64,000 nucleotides of DNA from Antedon bifida (taxonomy: Eukaryota > Echinodermata > Crinoidea > Comatulida > Antedonidae): positions 18,266,417 to 18,330,416 of the forward strand of contig OY727101.1 of NCBI GenBank assembly GCA_963402885.1, in the 5' to 3' direction. Made by a program: the position numbers and the translations under genes. Every line of letters starts with the position of its first letter. Positions within the stretch are counted from its first letter, which is position 1. The notes beneath the pieces are model-generated. The model searched no databases. It had not been told where the DNA came from and saw only the letters and a list, made by a program, of their open reading frames with translations. Positions 53,901-62,398 of the stretch are shown piece by piece.

Positions 53901-56900
53901 GGATTTTTCGCAATTTGAAATTTTACACGCGCGTGCGCGCGTAACTTTCTGCGCAACCTGCCATTTTTACTCCATAGAAAGTTTGCGCTTGATATGACTT
54001 AAATTTTCACCAAGTTTCAATACAAAATGACTTTTGGTTTTTAATCTATGATCAATCATTGAAATTCATAAAATGGCGCGTAAGTCACGTTGCGCGACTC
54101 TAAAGTCAAAAAACTAAACGTCCTGCACATCTACCGCTACAGGTCAATATTATGACAAAGTTACACAATCTTATGTTGGCCATAATTAGAGATATGCGTG
54201 CAACAAAATTCGTGGAAAGAAAGAAGAAAATAGAAAAAAAACTAGATTTGAACTCGTCACTACGGACGAGTTAGGTTATCCGCAGCCCAAAAGCCACGTG
54301 CACGTCATACGTTAGAATATTACGCACAGAAAAACGATTATGCTATTGGAAAAAATGTTAGTGTGCTCTCTATTTTGCGTCACGTCAAAGTATATACAGT
54401 ATACACTATATACTGTATACGTACTACATACAGTTCAGAATAGGTGAAAATTTAGTGCCCAAAGTTAATGACGCTTTTGACCATGATGACGTCATCACAA
54501 TTTTAAAAATGGTAAATCATGTGAAAGATAATTGATTGACCTAGACAATATAAAAAAATGGAGGGCAATAGAATACGGATAATTGGAGATGCGCTCTATT
54601 AAATGTGATGAGCTATGACGAAAGAGACAAAAATCCTATATTTTATATTCGAGTGGCCATACGATGACGTCACAATGTCCGGTTAGCCATATCGATTCAT
54701 TATTCAATATCTAAAACTTATCAACTTCCAGAATCTGTAATTTAAAAAAATTTCACCACGTAGTTTAGAATCTATGACTTTTTTAAAAAAGGCATAATTT
54801 TCACGAATTTTTGAACTTTTTTATCAAAAACGCGCGCGAATTGTCCAATTCTACGAGCTCGTATGACATGATTTTAAGTCAAAATAGTTTAAAAGTTGGT
54901 AAAATTACTAGAAAAGGCTGGAAAAACAAAAATTAAGGAAAAAAAAGGTGTTTTTGCGCTAAGTGCGCACGCACGCGTAAAAAAATTGCGCGCGCGTGGG
55001 AATTTTTGAAATGCTCAAAATGACATGAAACGCGTAGAAAGTTGATTAGAAATTGATTTTTCGCATTTTTAAATTTTAAAAGCGCGTGCGCCCGTAACTT
55101 TCTGTAAAAAGTGCCATTTTTAATCCATAGAAAGTTAGCGCATGATATAAATTACACTTTTGCCAAGTTTCAATTTCAATTGTTTTTTGGTTTTCAATCT
55201 ATGGTAAATACGCGAAATTCACAAAATCACGCGTAACTTACGCGGCGCAACTCTATAGTCAAAAAACGAAACGTCCTGCACATCTACAGCTACAGGTCAA
55301 TCTTATGACAAAGTTACACAATCTTATGTTGGCCAGAATTAGAGATACGCTGCCAACAAAATTCAGGGAAAGAAAGAAGAATAACATAGAAAAAAAAAAA
55401 AAAAAAAAAAAAAAAGATCCTGACAATAACAAGGGGTTATCCGCCAAGTGCGGATAACCAACTAGATTTGAACTCGTCACTTTGACGAGTTCGGGTTATC
55501 CGCGCAAACGCAACATGCACATACTTATAACTATATGAACCTCAACAATTATTATGCCATCCTATGACATGAATTAAGAATGTTTACAGTGCTGAATTGT
55601 ACCTATTATGTAGCATACACCATATTACAGTATTTTACAGAATAAACTGTATATGTTATATACAGTGATCATAGACAAAATTACGAGACCCATCTTTTAA
55701 ATCCAATTATTAACACGATGAAATCATCAAATTGACATATAAAGATAACAATTTTAGAAGATAATTATCTAAATAATTACATTAAAACAAATTTGAAGAA
55801 TTTTGGGTACGTAAAAGTGAGATGCGCTCTTGTTTAAACGCAATGAACTTTTACGCAAGAGATGAAAATATGACTTTTTGAATTCAACTGGCCATATGAT
55901 GACGTCACAACATCTGATTGGTAAAATATTCACATCAATTCGTATCTGCAATCCAATAGCTTCCAGAAAACGTTTTAATCATGATTATCACTTTTTAATC
56001 TGACGAGCTATAACAGATTGAAATTTACTGTAAAGATGAAAACAAGTAACCCAAGTTATTTACGTTTTTAGACATGATGACGTCATAAAAATTAAAATTT
56101 GTTAATTCATGCGAAAGATAGTTGATTGACGTTGACAATATTATAATTTCGGGGGAAATGGAATACGTATAAGCGAGATGCGCTTTGTTGAATGTGATAA
56201 GCAATAACGAAAGAGTAAAAAATCCTATATTTTACATTCGTGTGGCCATACGATGACGTCATAACATTCGAGTGGTAAAGATTCTGCATGAATTCATATC
56301 TACAACATATCTGCTTACATATTAAAATTAAAAAATTGGGGGTCGTGGATGATCCTGAGGAGCTATAATAGATTAAAAATAGGCATAATTTTGACAATAT
56401 GTTGTAACTTTCGCATCTAAAACGCACGCAAATGGTCTAAATCAACGTGTTCGTATGACGTTATTTTAATTTGAAATGATTTTAATCTTTTTAAAAATGA
56501 CTAGGAAAGGCTAGAAAATCACAATTCAAGAGAAAAAAACATGATTTTCATACTCCGTGCGCACCTTACGCGTATTTTTTTTCGCGCGCGCGGGAATTTT
56601 TGACATGCTTAAAATGTTATGATCAGCGTAGAAAGTTGATTAGAAATTAATTTTGCGCATTTTAAAACTTTAAATGCGCGTGCGCGCGTAACTTCTTGTA
56701 AAACATGCCATTTTTAATCCATAGAAAGTTGACCCATGATATGAATTATAATTTTATTAAGTTTCATGAAACAATATTTGTTGGTTCTAAAGTTATGATC
56801 AGTTATAGAATTTCATAAAATCGCGCGCAACTTACGCAACGCGGATCTGACATCGTCCAAAAGCTTGGCTGCACATCTACACTTCAATGTCAATCTTTTT

Positions 56901-59900
56901 ACCAAGTTATACAAAGTTATGTTTACAAGCAATGCTGATGAAAAAGATATTTACAATCACATGGGTTATCCTGCAACTAAGTTGCGGATAACCAAAGAGA
57001 AAAAAAAAAAAAAAAAAAAAGATCCTGACAATAACAAGGGGTTATCCGCCAAGTGCGGATAACCAAAAAAACAGTAAACGTACCCAATTATTTGGTGGAG
57101 TAGACTTGTCAGACCAGACGTAGTAGTTGTTGTATTCATTACCGCTACCACCCGACGCATCTTTGCTACTTTTGTTGAACCATTCGTGTTCATCACTCGA
57201 TTGGTTAGGCACGAAGTCCAGAATAACCGAAATACCTTAGAAAATTCAAATTAAAGGCTTAATTTCTCCAAAACCAAATACAACACGATGATCAAAGCAG
57301 ATGTTCGAAACAAAAACTAGACGCAGATTATTTTTGTCAAAAGTTTTACCTTTTCCATGAAGCGCATCAACCAGGTCTTCGAAGTCATCAAGTGTTCCTA
57401 ATCTGGAGTCGATGCCTTTGAAGTCTGTGACGTCATAACCAAAAGCTTTACCGCCTGATGCAAATACAGACGTCAACCAGACAGCGCCAATTCCAAGAGA
57501 TTCCAGATAATCCGCGCGATCGGTAATGCCTAAAATAGAACAACAAAAATGTAAATCCAGAATATTCGGCCTTTTTTTTGGTTTGCATGGTTTGTCAGTA
57601 TCATAATGCTCAGTTATGTTGTAGGCCGCCCTAAAGGCTGTGAAATTGTTATCACCCATGTCCACTCAAAGTACGATTGTAGTTTTTATATGTTGCAAAG
57701 GCTTTTCCAGACTGTGCCTTGTGAGGAGCCTGTGAGTGAAATATTGAATAATAAAAAAATTTAAAAACGAACTCGTGTACATTGACAACCCGGACGGGCC
57801 GAACGGGCCACTAGAACTCCTCCTGCAGTTTGGGATACCCCTAGTCAGGGACACCTCTATTCATGGGACACTTGTTTGAGTCCTGAAGGTTCTACTATAG
57901 TTACGTTGTTCATTGATTGCATTGACCTAAATCTAAGTTTATTTTTCATACCTTTCAGATCACCGAAACCATCGTTATTTGTGTCTTTGTAAGAGAGCGG
58001 GAAAATTTGATAGATGACAGTCGTCTGCCACCATGGAAGGCACTTGGGCGTGACGACGATGATTGAAATAGCAGCGGCGAGGATGGCGCACCAGCCAATG
58101 AACAGAATGATGAGCAATGTCCAACGGGCCGTCCTCCATTTATGGGACTGAGAATATTTCAACAACTCCTCTTTCGTCATTGCTAGATGAATAAGAATAA
58201 GGTTAGTTTTACGAAATTAATACTTATTAGCAATAAGTATTATTAGCTGTATTTTTTTTTTATATTATATAGGCCAAAATAGAGGCCTATAAAAGTGAAC
58301 AAATAAACTGTTAAATATTATAAAAATTGTTTTAGATCAATAGATAATAATATAAAAAACTAAATAGGCTATGTTATGTTTTATATACAAGATCTGGTTT
58401 GAGATTAATATTTTAAGAGGGCGTGCATTTTCGCTATTGCTGAGTATTGTCTTTGGTTGAAAGTTTTGAACGAAGCAAGAGGGCGGTGTTAGGTTTAAAC
58501 ACACAAACTGGCATGTTTTGTGAAATTTGAATACTGTATAGAGAGAATAAGGCAACCGGCCTTCACTTATTTTAAGGGTTAAAGACATTATGTATTACTT
58601 TATTCTTGTGAAATGGTGCGTCGTCTTTGACCCGGTTTATTTCAATCTGACCTATGTCATTGATACCTGCTACAGATTGAATACAAACATCTTATAGTTG
58701 TTTTCAAGTGTTCTTTACCCAACAATAAGTGTTTACTCTGCCCACTAAAAATTACTGTACTACTGTCTGTCAAAATAAGTAAGCTTGTGTCAATATAAAA
58801 CACGCCTCTGTATGCATTTATTGCCCTGAATTTGACCCTACCGCTATAATAGTGAGTAAAGAATAAAACAGAAGCACCGTTTATGAACAACCAAATATTT
58901 GATTTTAAAACGACCTGTTGTTAAAGTATTAAACAATTCTTGATATAAAAGAAGATCAAGTGACCTCTGGCATGAACAAACTTACAAGCAGCTAGCTCTG
59001 GGATGATATAGAAGTTTAGAAACGGGTTACTCGGTTTGAAGGGAAACAAAGCAAGCGTTCGGCGTATTTTTGCTAAAAGTTGTTAACATACATTAATATG
59101 TTTTTGCATGGGAACCAAAATCAGACAAACTCTTAAGTAAACTGCGTGACTAATTTCTGCATTAAAATAATGTAATCGAGTCATTTATACTCAACAAGCG
59201 AAACTCTGAGATATATAATTAATATGGTAATGACTTTTGGTATCGAGTTTCCTAACTCCGCAAACTTGAATAAGCAAGAACTTTGATATAAAAAAACTCA
59301 CTTAGGCCTAACATATTTTCATTCCCTCTTATGCAACCACGGACAAATTACTCTTTAGTTTCTTTTCTAAAGCGAATACGAATATTTAGTGTTGGTTTTT
59401 GAAAATGTATCTCTGTATCCATATTTTTCCATGGTTGCATAAGAGGGAATGAACATAAGGTAAGTTCTTGTTTATTCAAGTTTGTGGAGTTAGGAAACTA
59501 CCAAAAGCCGTTTTGGTCATCAATAATTGAATCATATTCCATCGGCAATAATTAAAAAATCTTAACTTATAGATAGGCCCTAATTGTTATAATCTCAATC
59601 TCCAATCATTATTCATTATCCTCCCCCTTCTTCGTCATTAAATCTAGCCTTATCCTCATTTATCATTTTTTGTTTCTGTTTTATCTCATGATAAATTTAT
59701 CTTTATTATCAATCACCATAATTAGTATACTTATACTAATGTTTACAAAAGTGCCTGAGCATCAAAATGAATTTATTAGGGCGTTCTCTGTTTTATCAGA
59801 GATAGTGTAGATAAACGGTCCATGGTACGATACAGCTTCGCCCATTCTGGTTAATGTTTAACCTACTAGTACTACGATATTTTATACGATGATCCCAGAA

Positions 59901-60510
59901 AAAATGTAATGTTACCATTTATTTTAATTAATGTATGCTGTTTTTATTTGTTGAACTGTTTCTAAATAAATGTTGTTGTTGATTGTATAGATACGTATAA
60001 TTGTTGATTGGTTTAAGGCGTCATATCACTGGAATTCGTTATCATAAATATTATAACAAATAGGCCTACAAATTATTCTAGACCTAATATAGTATTACCA
60101 TATTACAGATGAACGTACAGTATTTGGTGATTGCTTATATATAGAGAAGCTTTATTTTCGAGAAAGAAAGAATAAGGGTTTATTTTCAAGGCCTAGCTTT
60201 TCCAAATCATTCTGTTAAAGGAAGCTGTGATGAACCAGACTCACAGATTTCGACTTAGGATACCGTAAATTATTAATTAAATGCATAGAGACGTGCTGAT
60301 CAAGATTAATTTAATTATTACACGGTCATGTATTCAATAATAATTAGTAAAAAGATGAAGGTATTTACCTTTGCCCTTCTCTTCATTTTCATCAACACTC
60401 ATCTGAAAATAAACATCTTTTTCATCGCTGTCTACAACTTTCTCCACTTTGCTTGGTTCCCCGAGATCTACTTCTTCGTGGTCGGGCTTCTCAAAACCTG
60501 CATTTTCCAT
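44617..60510 (-). CDS. SLC3A1: SLC3A1 (rBAT)-like amino-acid transporter heavy chain, complete, 11 coding exons
   Basis: I assembled this gene by hand from GT-AG exons: 60369-60510, 57952-58182, 57350-57529, 57084-57235, 51530-51655, 49212-49352, 48859-48974, 47637-47844, 47228-47428, 45482-45613 and 44617-44964. They total 1,977 bases, 658 residues plus TAA; human rBAT has 685. Seen: acidic cytosolic tail (1-68), membrane segment about 69-91, C95 just outside it (the place of the rBAT cysteine that bonds the light chain), Ca-site-like DTNNDGFGD at 114-122, then a GH13 barrel with region [10 protein letters not shown] (190-198) and a C-terminal beta domain. NxS/T sites include N205, N321, N372 and N527. 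Known: rBAT pairs with b0,+AT (SLC7A9) to move cystine and dibasic amino acids. Inferred: a transporter heavy chain, not an enzyme, because the catalytic positions are lost (N292, H294, N368, F436, E437). It ends near [11 protein letters not shown], so the cysteine-bearing tail of mammalian rBAT is missing. SLC3A2 or a maltase is less likely. Confidence 0.95.
45207..45247 (-). ncRNA. Hammerhead-like hairpin motif in intron 10
   Basis: On the minus strand: TGCA, CTGATGA, A, GGGC-loop-GCCC, GAAAGCTC, TGC. The stem is perfect, and the outside GCA/TGC pair. As in the 21.75-kb copy there is one base too many before the stem. It lies in intron 10 of the SLC3A1-like gene, on the sense strand. Confidence 0.3.
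45482..45613 (-). CDS. SLC3A1: SLC3A1-like minus gene, exon 10
   Basis: This exon encodes residues 500-543 (44 codons), acceptor CTTTTTCAG, donor CAG|GTTTGT, phase 0. It holds the SPMQWDN...AGFS block that follows the EIGM segment in rBAT and related maltases, and an N-glycosylation site at N527 (NKT). It ends DNHDQINVQ, matching the SDYHTVNVDVQ segment of human rBAT. Confidence 0.95.
46774..46856. mobile_element. Short Harbinger-like MITE copy in intron 9
   Basis: It reads TCGGTTCCCACTTGTGATTA to CACCCTAGTGGGAACCACGC, with GCGTTGCG in the subterminal region. It is an internally shortened member of the same family as the element at 46905-47058, just to its left. Confidence 0.7.
46844..47140. 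repeat. Duplicated flanks around the intron 9 MITE
   Basis: GGGAACCACGCTTTATTAGA...ACCGATAGACCAAATAATTT...CTAGAGTAACTAA at 46,844-46,904 recurs with small changes at about 47,062-47,140. The Harbinger-like MITE at 46905-47058 lies between the two copies. This looks like a tandem duplication. Confidence 0.7.
46905..47058. mobile_element. Harbinger-like MITE in intron 9, TAA target duplication
   Basis: The ends are ATCTTGATTCCCACTAGAGG and CGCTAGTGGGAACCAAAGCT, flanked by TAA at 46902-46904 and 47059-47061. It lies in intron 9 of the minus-strand SLC3A1-like gene, about 170 bases from the exon 9 donor. Confidence 0.85.
47228..47428 (-). CDS. SLC3A1: SLC3A1-like minus gene, exon 9: GH13 region IV
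   Basis: This exon encodes residues 433-499 (67 codons), acceptor CGTTACAG, donor CCT|GTAAGT, phase 0. [14 protein letters not shown] replaces the canonical GNHDxxRxASRFG, so the histidine is F436 and the third catalytic aspartate is E437. It continues with [20 protein letters not shown], a highly conserved family block. Confidence 0.95.
47637..47844 (-). CDS. SLC3A1: SLC3A1-like minus gene, exon 8: GH13 region III
   Basis: This exon encodes residues 363-432, acceptor ATTATTAG, donor CAG|GTAACA, phase 0 at its 3' end. [10 protein letters not shown] aligns to the family's RFMGTEAY, putting asparagine (N368) at the acid/base glutamate. [20 protein letters not shown] and [10 protein letters not shown] are typical rBAT signatures (human: YYG..., ENMPEGKWPNW). 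Confidence 0.93.
48536..48661. mobile_element. Harbinger-like MITE copy in intron 7
   Basis: The ends are CGCTTTGTTTCCACTAGGAT and GCGTCTGTAGTGGGAACAAA, with GTGATTGGTCAACTTGCGTG inside, as in the other copies. It lies about 50 bases from MITE copy 5 of the other family. Confidence 0.75.
48713..48843. mobile_element. TA-flanked MITE family, copy 5, in intron 7
   Basis: The ends are CTCTCTACACTATCAAACTA and TTTGGTAGTGTATAAACATA. It lies in intron 7 of the minus-strand SLC3A1-like gene, ending about 15 bases from the exon 7 donor. It contains a TGACGTCA palindrome at 48781-48788. Confidence 0.8.
48859..48974 (-). CDS. SLC3A1: SLC3A1-like minus gene, exon 7
   Basis: This exon encodes residues 325-363 (38 codons plus two bases), acceptor TCTTTTAG, donor TACAG|GTAACG, phase 2. 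The peptide [15 protein letters not shown]...[17 protein letters not shown] corresponds to the rBAT stretch with the YSELYHDFT and QYSTEPGRYR segments. A full MITE copy ends about 15 bases from the donor. Confidence 0.9.
49212..49352 (-). CDS. SLC3A1: SLC3A1-like minus gene, exon 6: GH13 region II
   Basis: This exon encodes residues 278-324 (47 codons), acceptor ATTTTTAG, donor GTGAGT, phase 0. It reads [20 protein letters not shown]. In active GH13 enzymes this motif is GFRxDA. Here R is N292 and the nucleophile aspartate is H294, so the nucleophile is absent. A truncated MITE end lies about 47 bases upstream of the acceptor. Confidence 0.93.
49399..49445. mobile_element. TA-flanked MITE family, copy 6, right end only
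   Basis: Only TTTTTTGTCAAACTAGTTTG and TAGTGTTGACAGTGCTT remain. It lies in intron 5 of the minus-strand SLC3A1-like gene, about 47 bases from the exon 6 acceptor. Confidence 0.65.
51530..51655 (-). CDS. SLC3A1: SLC3A1-like minus gene, exon 5: domain B
   Basis: This exon encodes residues 236-277 (42 codons), phase 0 on both sides (acceptor TTTGTTATAG, donor GTTAGT). It reads [20 protein letters not shown] and then [20 protein letters not shown]. This matches the family pattern in which S-x-W, then YY/YLHQF, then QPDLN(F/W)RN follow the NNW motif. It lies 5.4 kb from exon 4, across the longest intron of the gene. Confidence 0.93.
52438..52975. repeat. Three diverged direct repeats, about 190 bp each, in intron 4
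   Basis: Each copy has CTCAA(C/T)GTAATT(T/C)CAATG, a short TAGTGG...GAGAGA segment, TTACGCCCTCTAGAGTT, then AAAAGTTT and a poly-T or TTTCC stretch. Copies start near 52,438, 52,644 and 52,833. No frame is open. Confidence 0.75.
53088..54240. repeat. Intron 4 tandem repeat, unit A (about 1.15 kb)
   Basis: The unit opens with CTAGATTTGAACTCGTCACT and a small hairpin (AACTCGTC...GACGAGTT), then GGTTATCCGC. It runs through GCGC-rich stretches such as ACGCGCGCG and ends in an A-rich tract at the start of unit B. Unit B repeats it over nearly its whole length with scattered differences. It lies in intron 4 of the minus-strand SLC3A1-like gene. No coding potential is visible. The class is not recognised. 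Confidence 0.85.
54241..55461. repeat. Intron 4 tandem repeat, unit B with terminal hairpin
   Basis: This is a near copy of unit A, starting ACTAGATTTGAACTCGTCAC. It continues past a poly(A) run of over 20 bases (55,390-55,415) into GATCCTGACAATAACAAG and a perfect hairpin, GGTTATCCGC-CAAGT-GCGGATAACC, ending at about 55,460. The hairpin arms match the GGTTATCCGC at the unit's own start, so the ends are also inverted repeats. Confidence 0.85.
55462..57066. repeat. Intron 4 tandem repeat, unit C, longer and diverged
   Basis: It opens with the same CTAGATTTGAACTCGTCAC and GACGAGTT hairpin, then differs from A and B for about 550 bases. Its 55,790-55,920 stretch resembles its own 56,150-56,280 stretch, so it holds an internal duplication. 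From about 56,040 it aligns with A and B. It ends in two hairpins of the GGTTATCC...GGATAACC type (56,963-56,994 and 57,040-57,064) separated by a poly(A) run. Its end lies about 17 bases from the exon 4 donor. Confidence 0.8.
57084..57235 (-). CDS. SLC3A1: SLC3A1-like minus gene, exon 4: GH13 region I and domain B start
   Basis: This exon encodes residues 185-235. The acceptor is TTCTAAG|GT and the donor TGG|GTACGT, phase 0. It carries region I as [16 protein letters not shown]; the usual histidine after PN is glutamine (Q196). It ends [14 protein letters not shown], the typical domain B entry. A repeat unit ends about 17 bases beyond this donor in the intron. Confidence 0.93.
57350..57529 (-). 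CDS. SLC3A1: SLC3A1-like minus gene, exon 3: GH13 barrel
   Basis: This exon is 180 bases and encodes residues 125-185, phase 1 at both ends (acceptor TTTTAG|GC, donor AAAAG|GTAAAAC). It reads [20 protein letters not shown], then [20 protein letters not shown] and [12 protein letters not shown]. This is the start of the GH13 barrel, including the conserved G(T)xxDFExLV helix. The plus-strand paralogue has an exon of identical length and phase at the same place. Confidence 0.95.
57952..58182 (-). CDS. SLC3A1: SLC3A1-like minus gene, exon 2: membrane segment and barrel start
   Basis: This exon encodes residues 48-125. The acceptor is TCATCTAG|CA and the donor AAAG|GTATGA, phase 1 on both sides. 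It contains basic HKWRTAR before the membrane, a hydrophobic segment of about 23 residues ([20 protein letters not shown]), then TPKCLPWWQ. Both the KCLxWWQ pattern and the following [13 protein letters not shown] calcium-site-like loop are rBAT hallmarks. An internal ATG begins MTKEELL, so an alternative start in this exon would still give a membrane-anchored protein. Confidence 0.95.
59234..59507. mobile_element. Foldback element in intron 1 of the minus SLC3A1-like gene
   Basis: CTTTTGGTATCGAGTTTCCT...CAAACTTGAATAAGCAAGAA pairs with TTCTTGTTTATTCAAGTTTG...AGGAAACTACCAAAAG. An inner pair, CATTCCCTCTTATGCAACCA against TGGTTGCATAAGAGGGAATG, is perfect. Arms are about 100 bases with a loop of about 85. 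Confidence 0.75.
60369..60510 (-). CDS. SLC3A1: SLC3A1-like minus gene, exon 1: cytosolic tail
   Basis: This exon encodes residues 1-47 and the first base of codon 48. The start is the ATG at 60508-60510; an in-frame TTG three codons upstream is not a credible start. The peptide is acidic and polar ([15 protein letters not shown]...), as expected for the N-terminal cytosolic tail of a type II membrane protein. The donor reads AAAG|GTAAATAC, phase 1. The paralogue on the plus strand has no intron at this place. Exons 1 and 2 join in frame as [12 protein letters not shown]. Confidence 0.85.
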
Positions 60511-61899
60511 AGTAAACAAGTTAACTTAACACCAAAATAAGACGTTTATAGTGAGATGACGTGCTTTAATAATTTCGACTGCCGAGGTTGATCTCTGCGC
60601 CGCCGGAATCAATGCGTTTGTCCCTGTCGTATTCTCTCCCACGAGTGAACTGGATCAGTGCAATCTCAAGCGTCATAAGCAAATACATGTTTGATCAAAG
60701 TTCATACTGTTTATTACAATAGTTTAGTATTGTTATCCGCACGGTTAACCTGTGGAATACAACGGTGTATTGTATTACGTGGTCGTTTGACTTGAGGTTT
60801 AAATTTCTTTAAGACAACCCGGCGTCATCATCCATGGCACTGTCATATGGTAGTGGAGGAGAGGTGGATAATCTTGAGTTCAATGTCTTAAAATATGGTC
60901 ATGCCTAATATACAAGTTCTCTGGTGATGAGACTGTCACTAATATTTAAGAAAGCATGTGCTCATTTGTTGTCCACAAGTTATCTTGTTGGATGCAAAGA
61001 AAGAAAAAAGGATTAAGGCGCAATCAAAAAATTTGGAAAAGCGAATTGTTGGGCGTGGTTGATACACACCAAATAAAAGCCATATCAATGTTGTCTCCTC
61101 TTTATAGTACCATGGAGAAAATAAATATGATAGTAGGGCCTACTGTATATCAAACAGCAGTGTATTAATAGTGTTTATTAATGTGGAGGGCGATATTTAT
61201 AATTTGGTAGTTTCTCCAAAATCATGAATTAACAATGGTCTAATGATGTATAACTTATATTTCCATGCTTTATATAGCATAACATTTTTTTTTTCAGAGA
61301 GGTAATTCTTATTTTTGTTATATATTTTGTAGTACAAGAATAAAGTGATTTTAGAGACATTTTCGCCTTATTCAAGAAAATGATCAACCCTACAAAAAAA
61401 ACTTCACTAATTTACTGATATGCAAGAACATTTGGGCCTATATGACCAGACGAGTAGAACAACAATAAAAGTGTAGAACATCGAAAAAACATATTTGGGC
61501 TATCAAAGTGAAGGTACCAGTAAGCCTATTAATATCTGTCCCAAACATGCATGAACTGAATTCAACTTTTAGAGGGAAATTTTACTAGGCCTAATCAAAT
61601 ATATAATGATATCATAAAACGTTGTATTTCAATAATAACACACCTCACAAAACCCAAGCCCAACAACAAAAGGCAGTCATAATCTCCTGAGGCGTAGAAT
61701 ATGCAAACAAAAGGCTTCATTGAAGCAAGCAATTTTATTGTCACTATGTCTATTGAGACGCAAATTTACAATTATTGTTAACGATTATAATGAAAAGTAA
61801 AACCCAAGTACTCGGGAGTCAAAATTACTATGTCATTATTGTGCTATATTGAAGCATTAACTTGTTATAACAGTAATTTTGGTGTAATCGGTAGCTAAA
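60511..61899. promoter_or_regulatory. Head-to-head intergenic region between the two SLC3A1-like genes
   Basis: These 1,389 bases separate two divergent start codons and so must contain both promoters. A GC-richer patch lies at about 60,580-60,680. On the minus strand TATAAAC occurs at about 60,543-60,549, and GTTAAC and TGTTTAC, similar to HNF1 half sites and forkhead sites, lie just upstream of that ATG. On the plus side GTTAAC lies near 61,779. No open frame here looks like a gene. Element identities are pattern matches only. Confidence 0.5.
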
Positions 61900-62398
61900 A
61901 TGGGTAAGAAAGGAGTCACAGAATGGGATAGTACCAACGAATTTGAATTTAATGCTATGGCTTCGTCTCTGGTGTTTAAGCCGGATTCAAAACCTAAGCC
62001 TACGCCAAGTAGAGGAGACTCTACAAGCCGACCAGACTCTACGAACCGAGAGCCTACGGTATTCACAACATCGGTTGAATTCGGTTTGCCGACTGTACAC
62101 GAAAGAAAGAACACTGAGGCGTCCAAGCGTAGACGAACACAAAATGAGTCTGAATCAACGGCAATGCTGAAGAATGAACTGTTAGTATATTCATCAACCA
62201 CTGCATGGACTTATACAAGGAGAGCTGCATTGCTGGTTTTCTTTATATGTTATATTATTATTTTTGCGCTAGCTATTAGTCTACTTGTTAACGCACCTTG
62301 CCAATCAACTGATAACTGGTATGAAACGGGGATCGGGTACCAGATTTTGCCACGATCTTTCAAAGACTCCGATGGAGATGGAATAGGGGATCTTAATG
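61900..62398 (+). CDS. SLC3A1: SLC3A1-like plus gene, exon 1: tail, membrane segment, barrel start
   Basis: This exon encodes residues 1-166 and the first base of codon 167. The start is ATG at 61900 (gctaaaATGG, purine at -3 and G at +4). It carries cytosolic tail, membrane segment and the [13 protein letters not shown] loop in one exon; in the minus-strand paralogue the same regions are split by an intron. The donor is AATG|GTAAGA, phase 1. The tail has an imperfect Asp-Ser-Thr/Pro-Arg rich stretch at 40-52. If read past the donor, the frame closes after eight more codons. Confidence 0.92.

Noticed and set aside
56966..57196. Minus-strand frame with MNTTTTT
   Set aside because: It is an out-of-frame reading of exon 4 of the SLC3A1-like gene; the spliced frame gives the conserved SSDEHEWF sequence.
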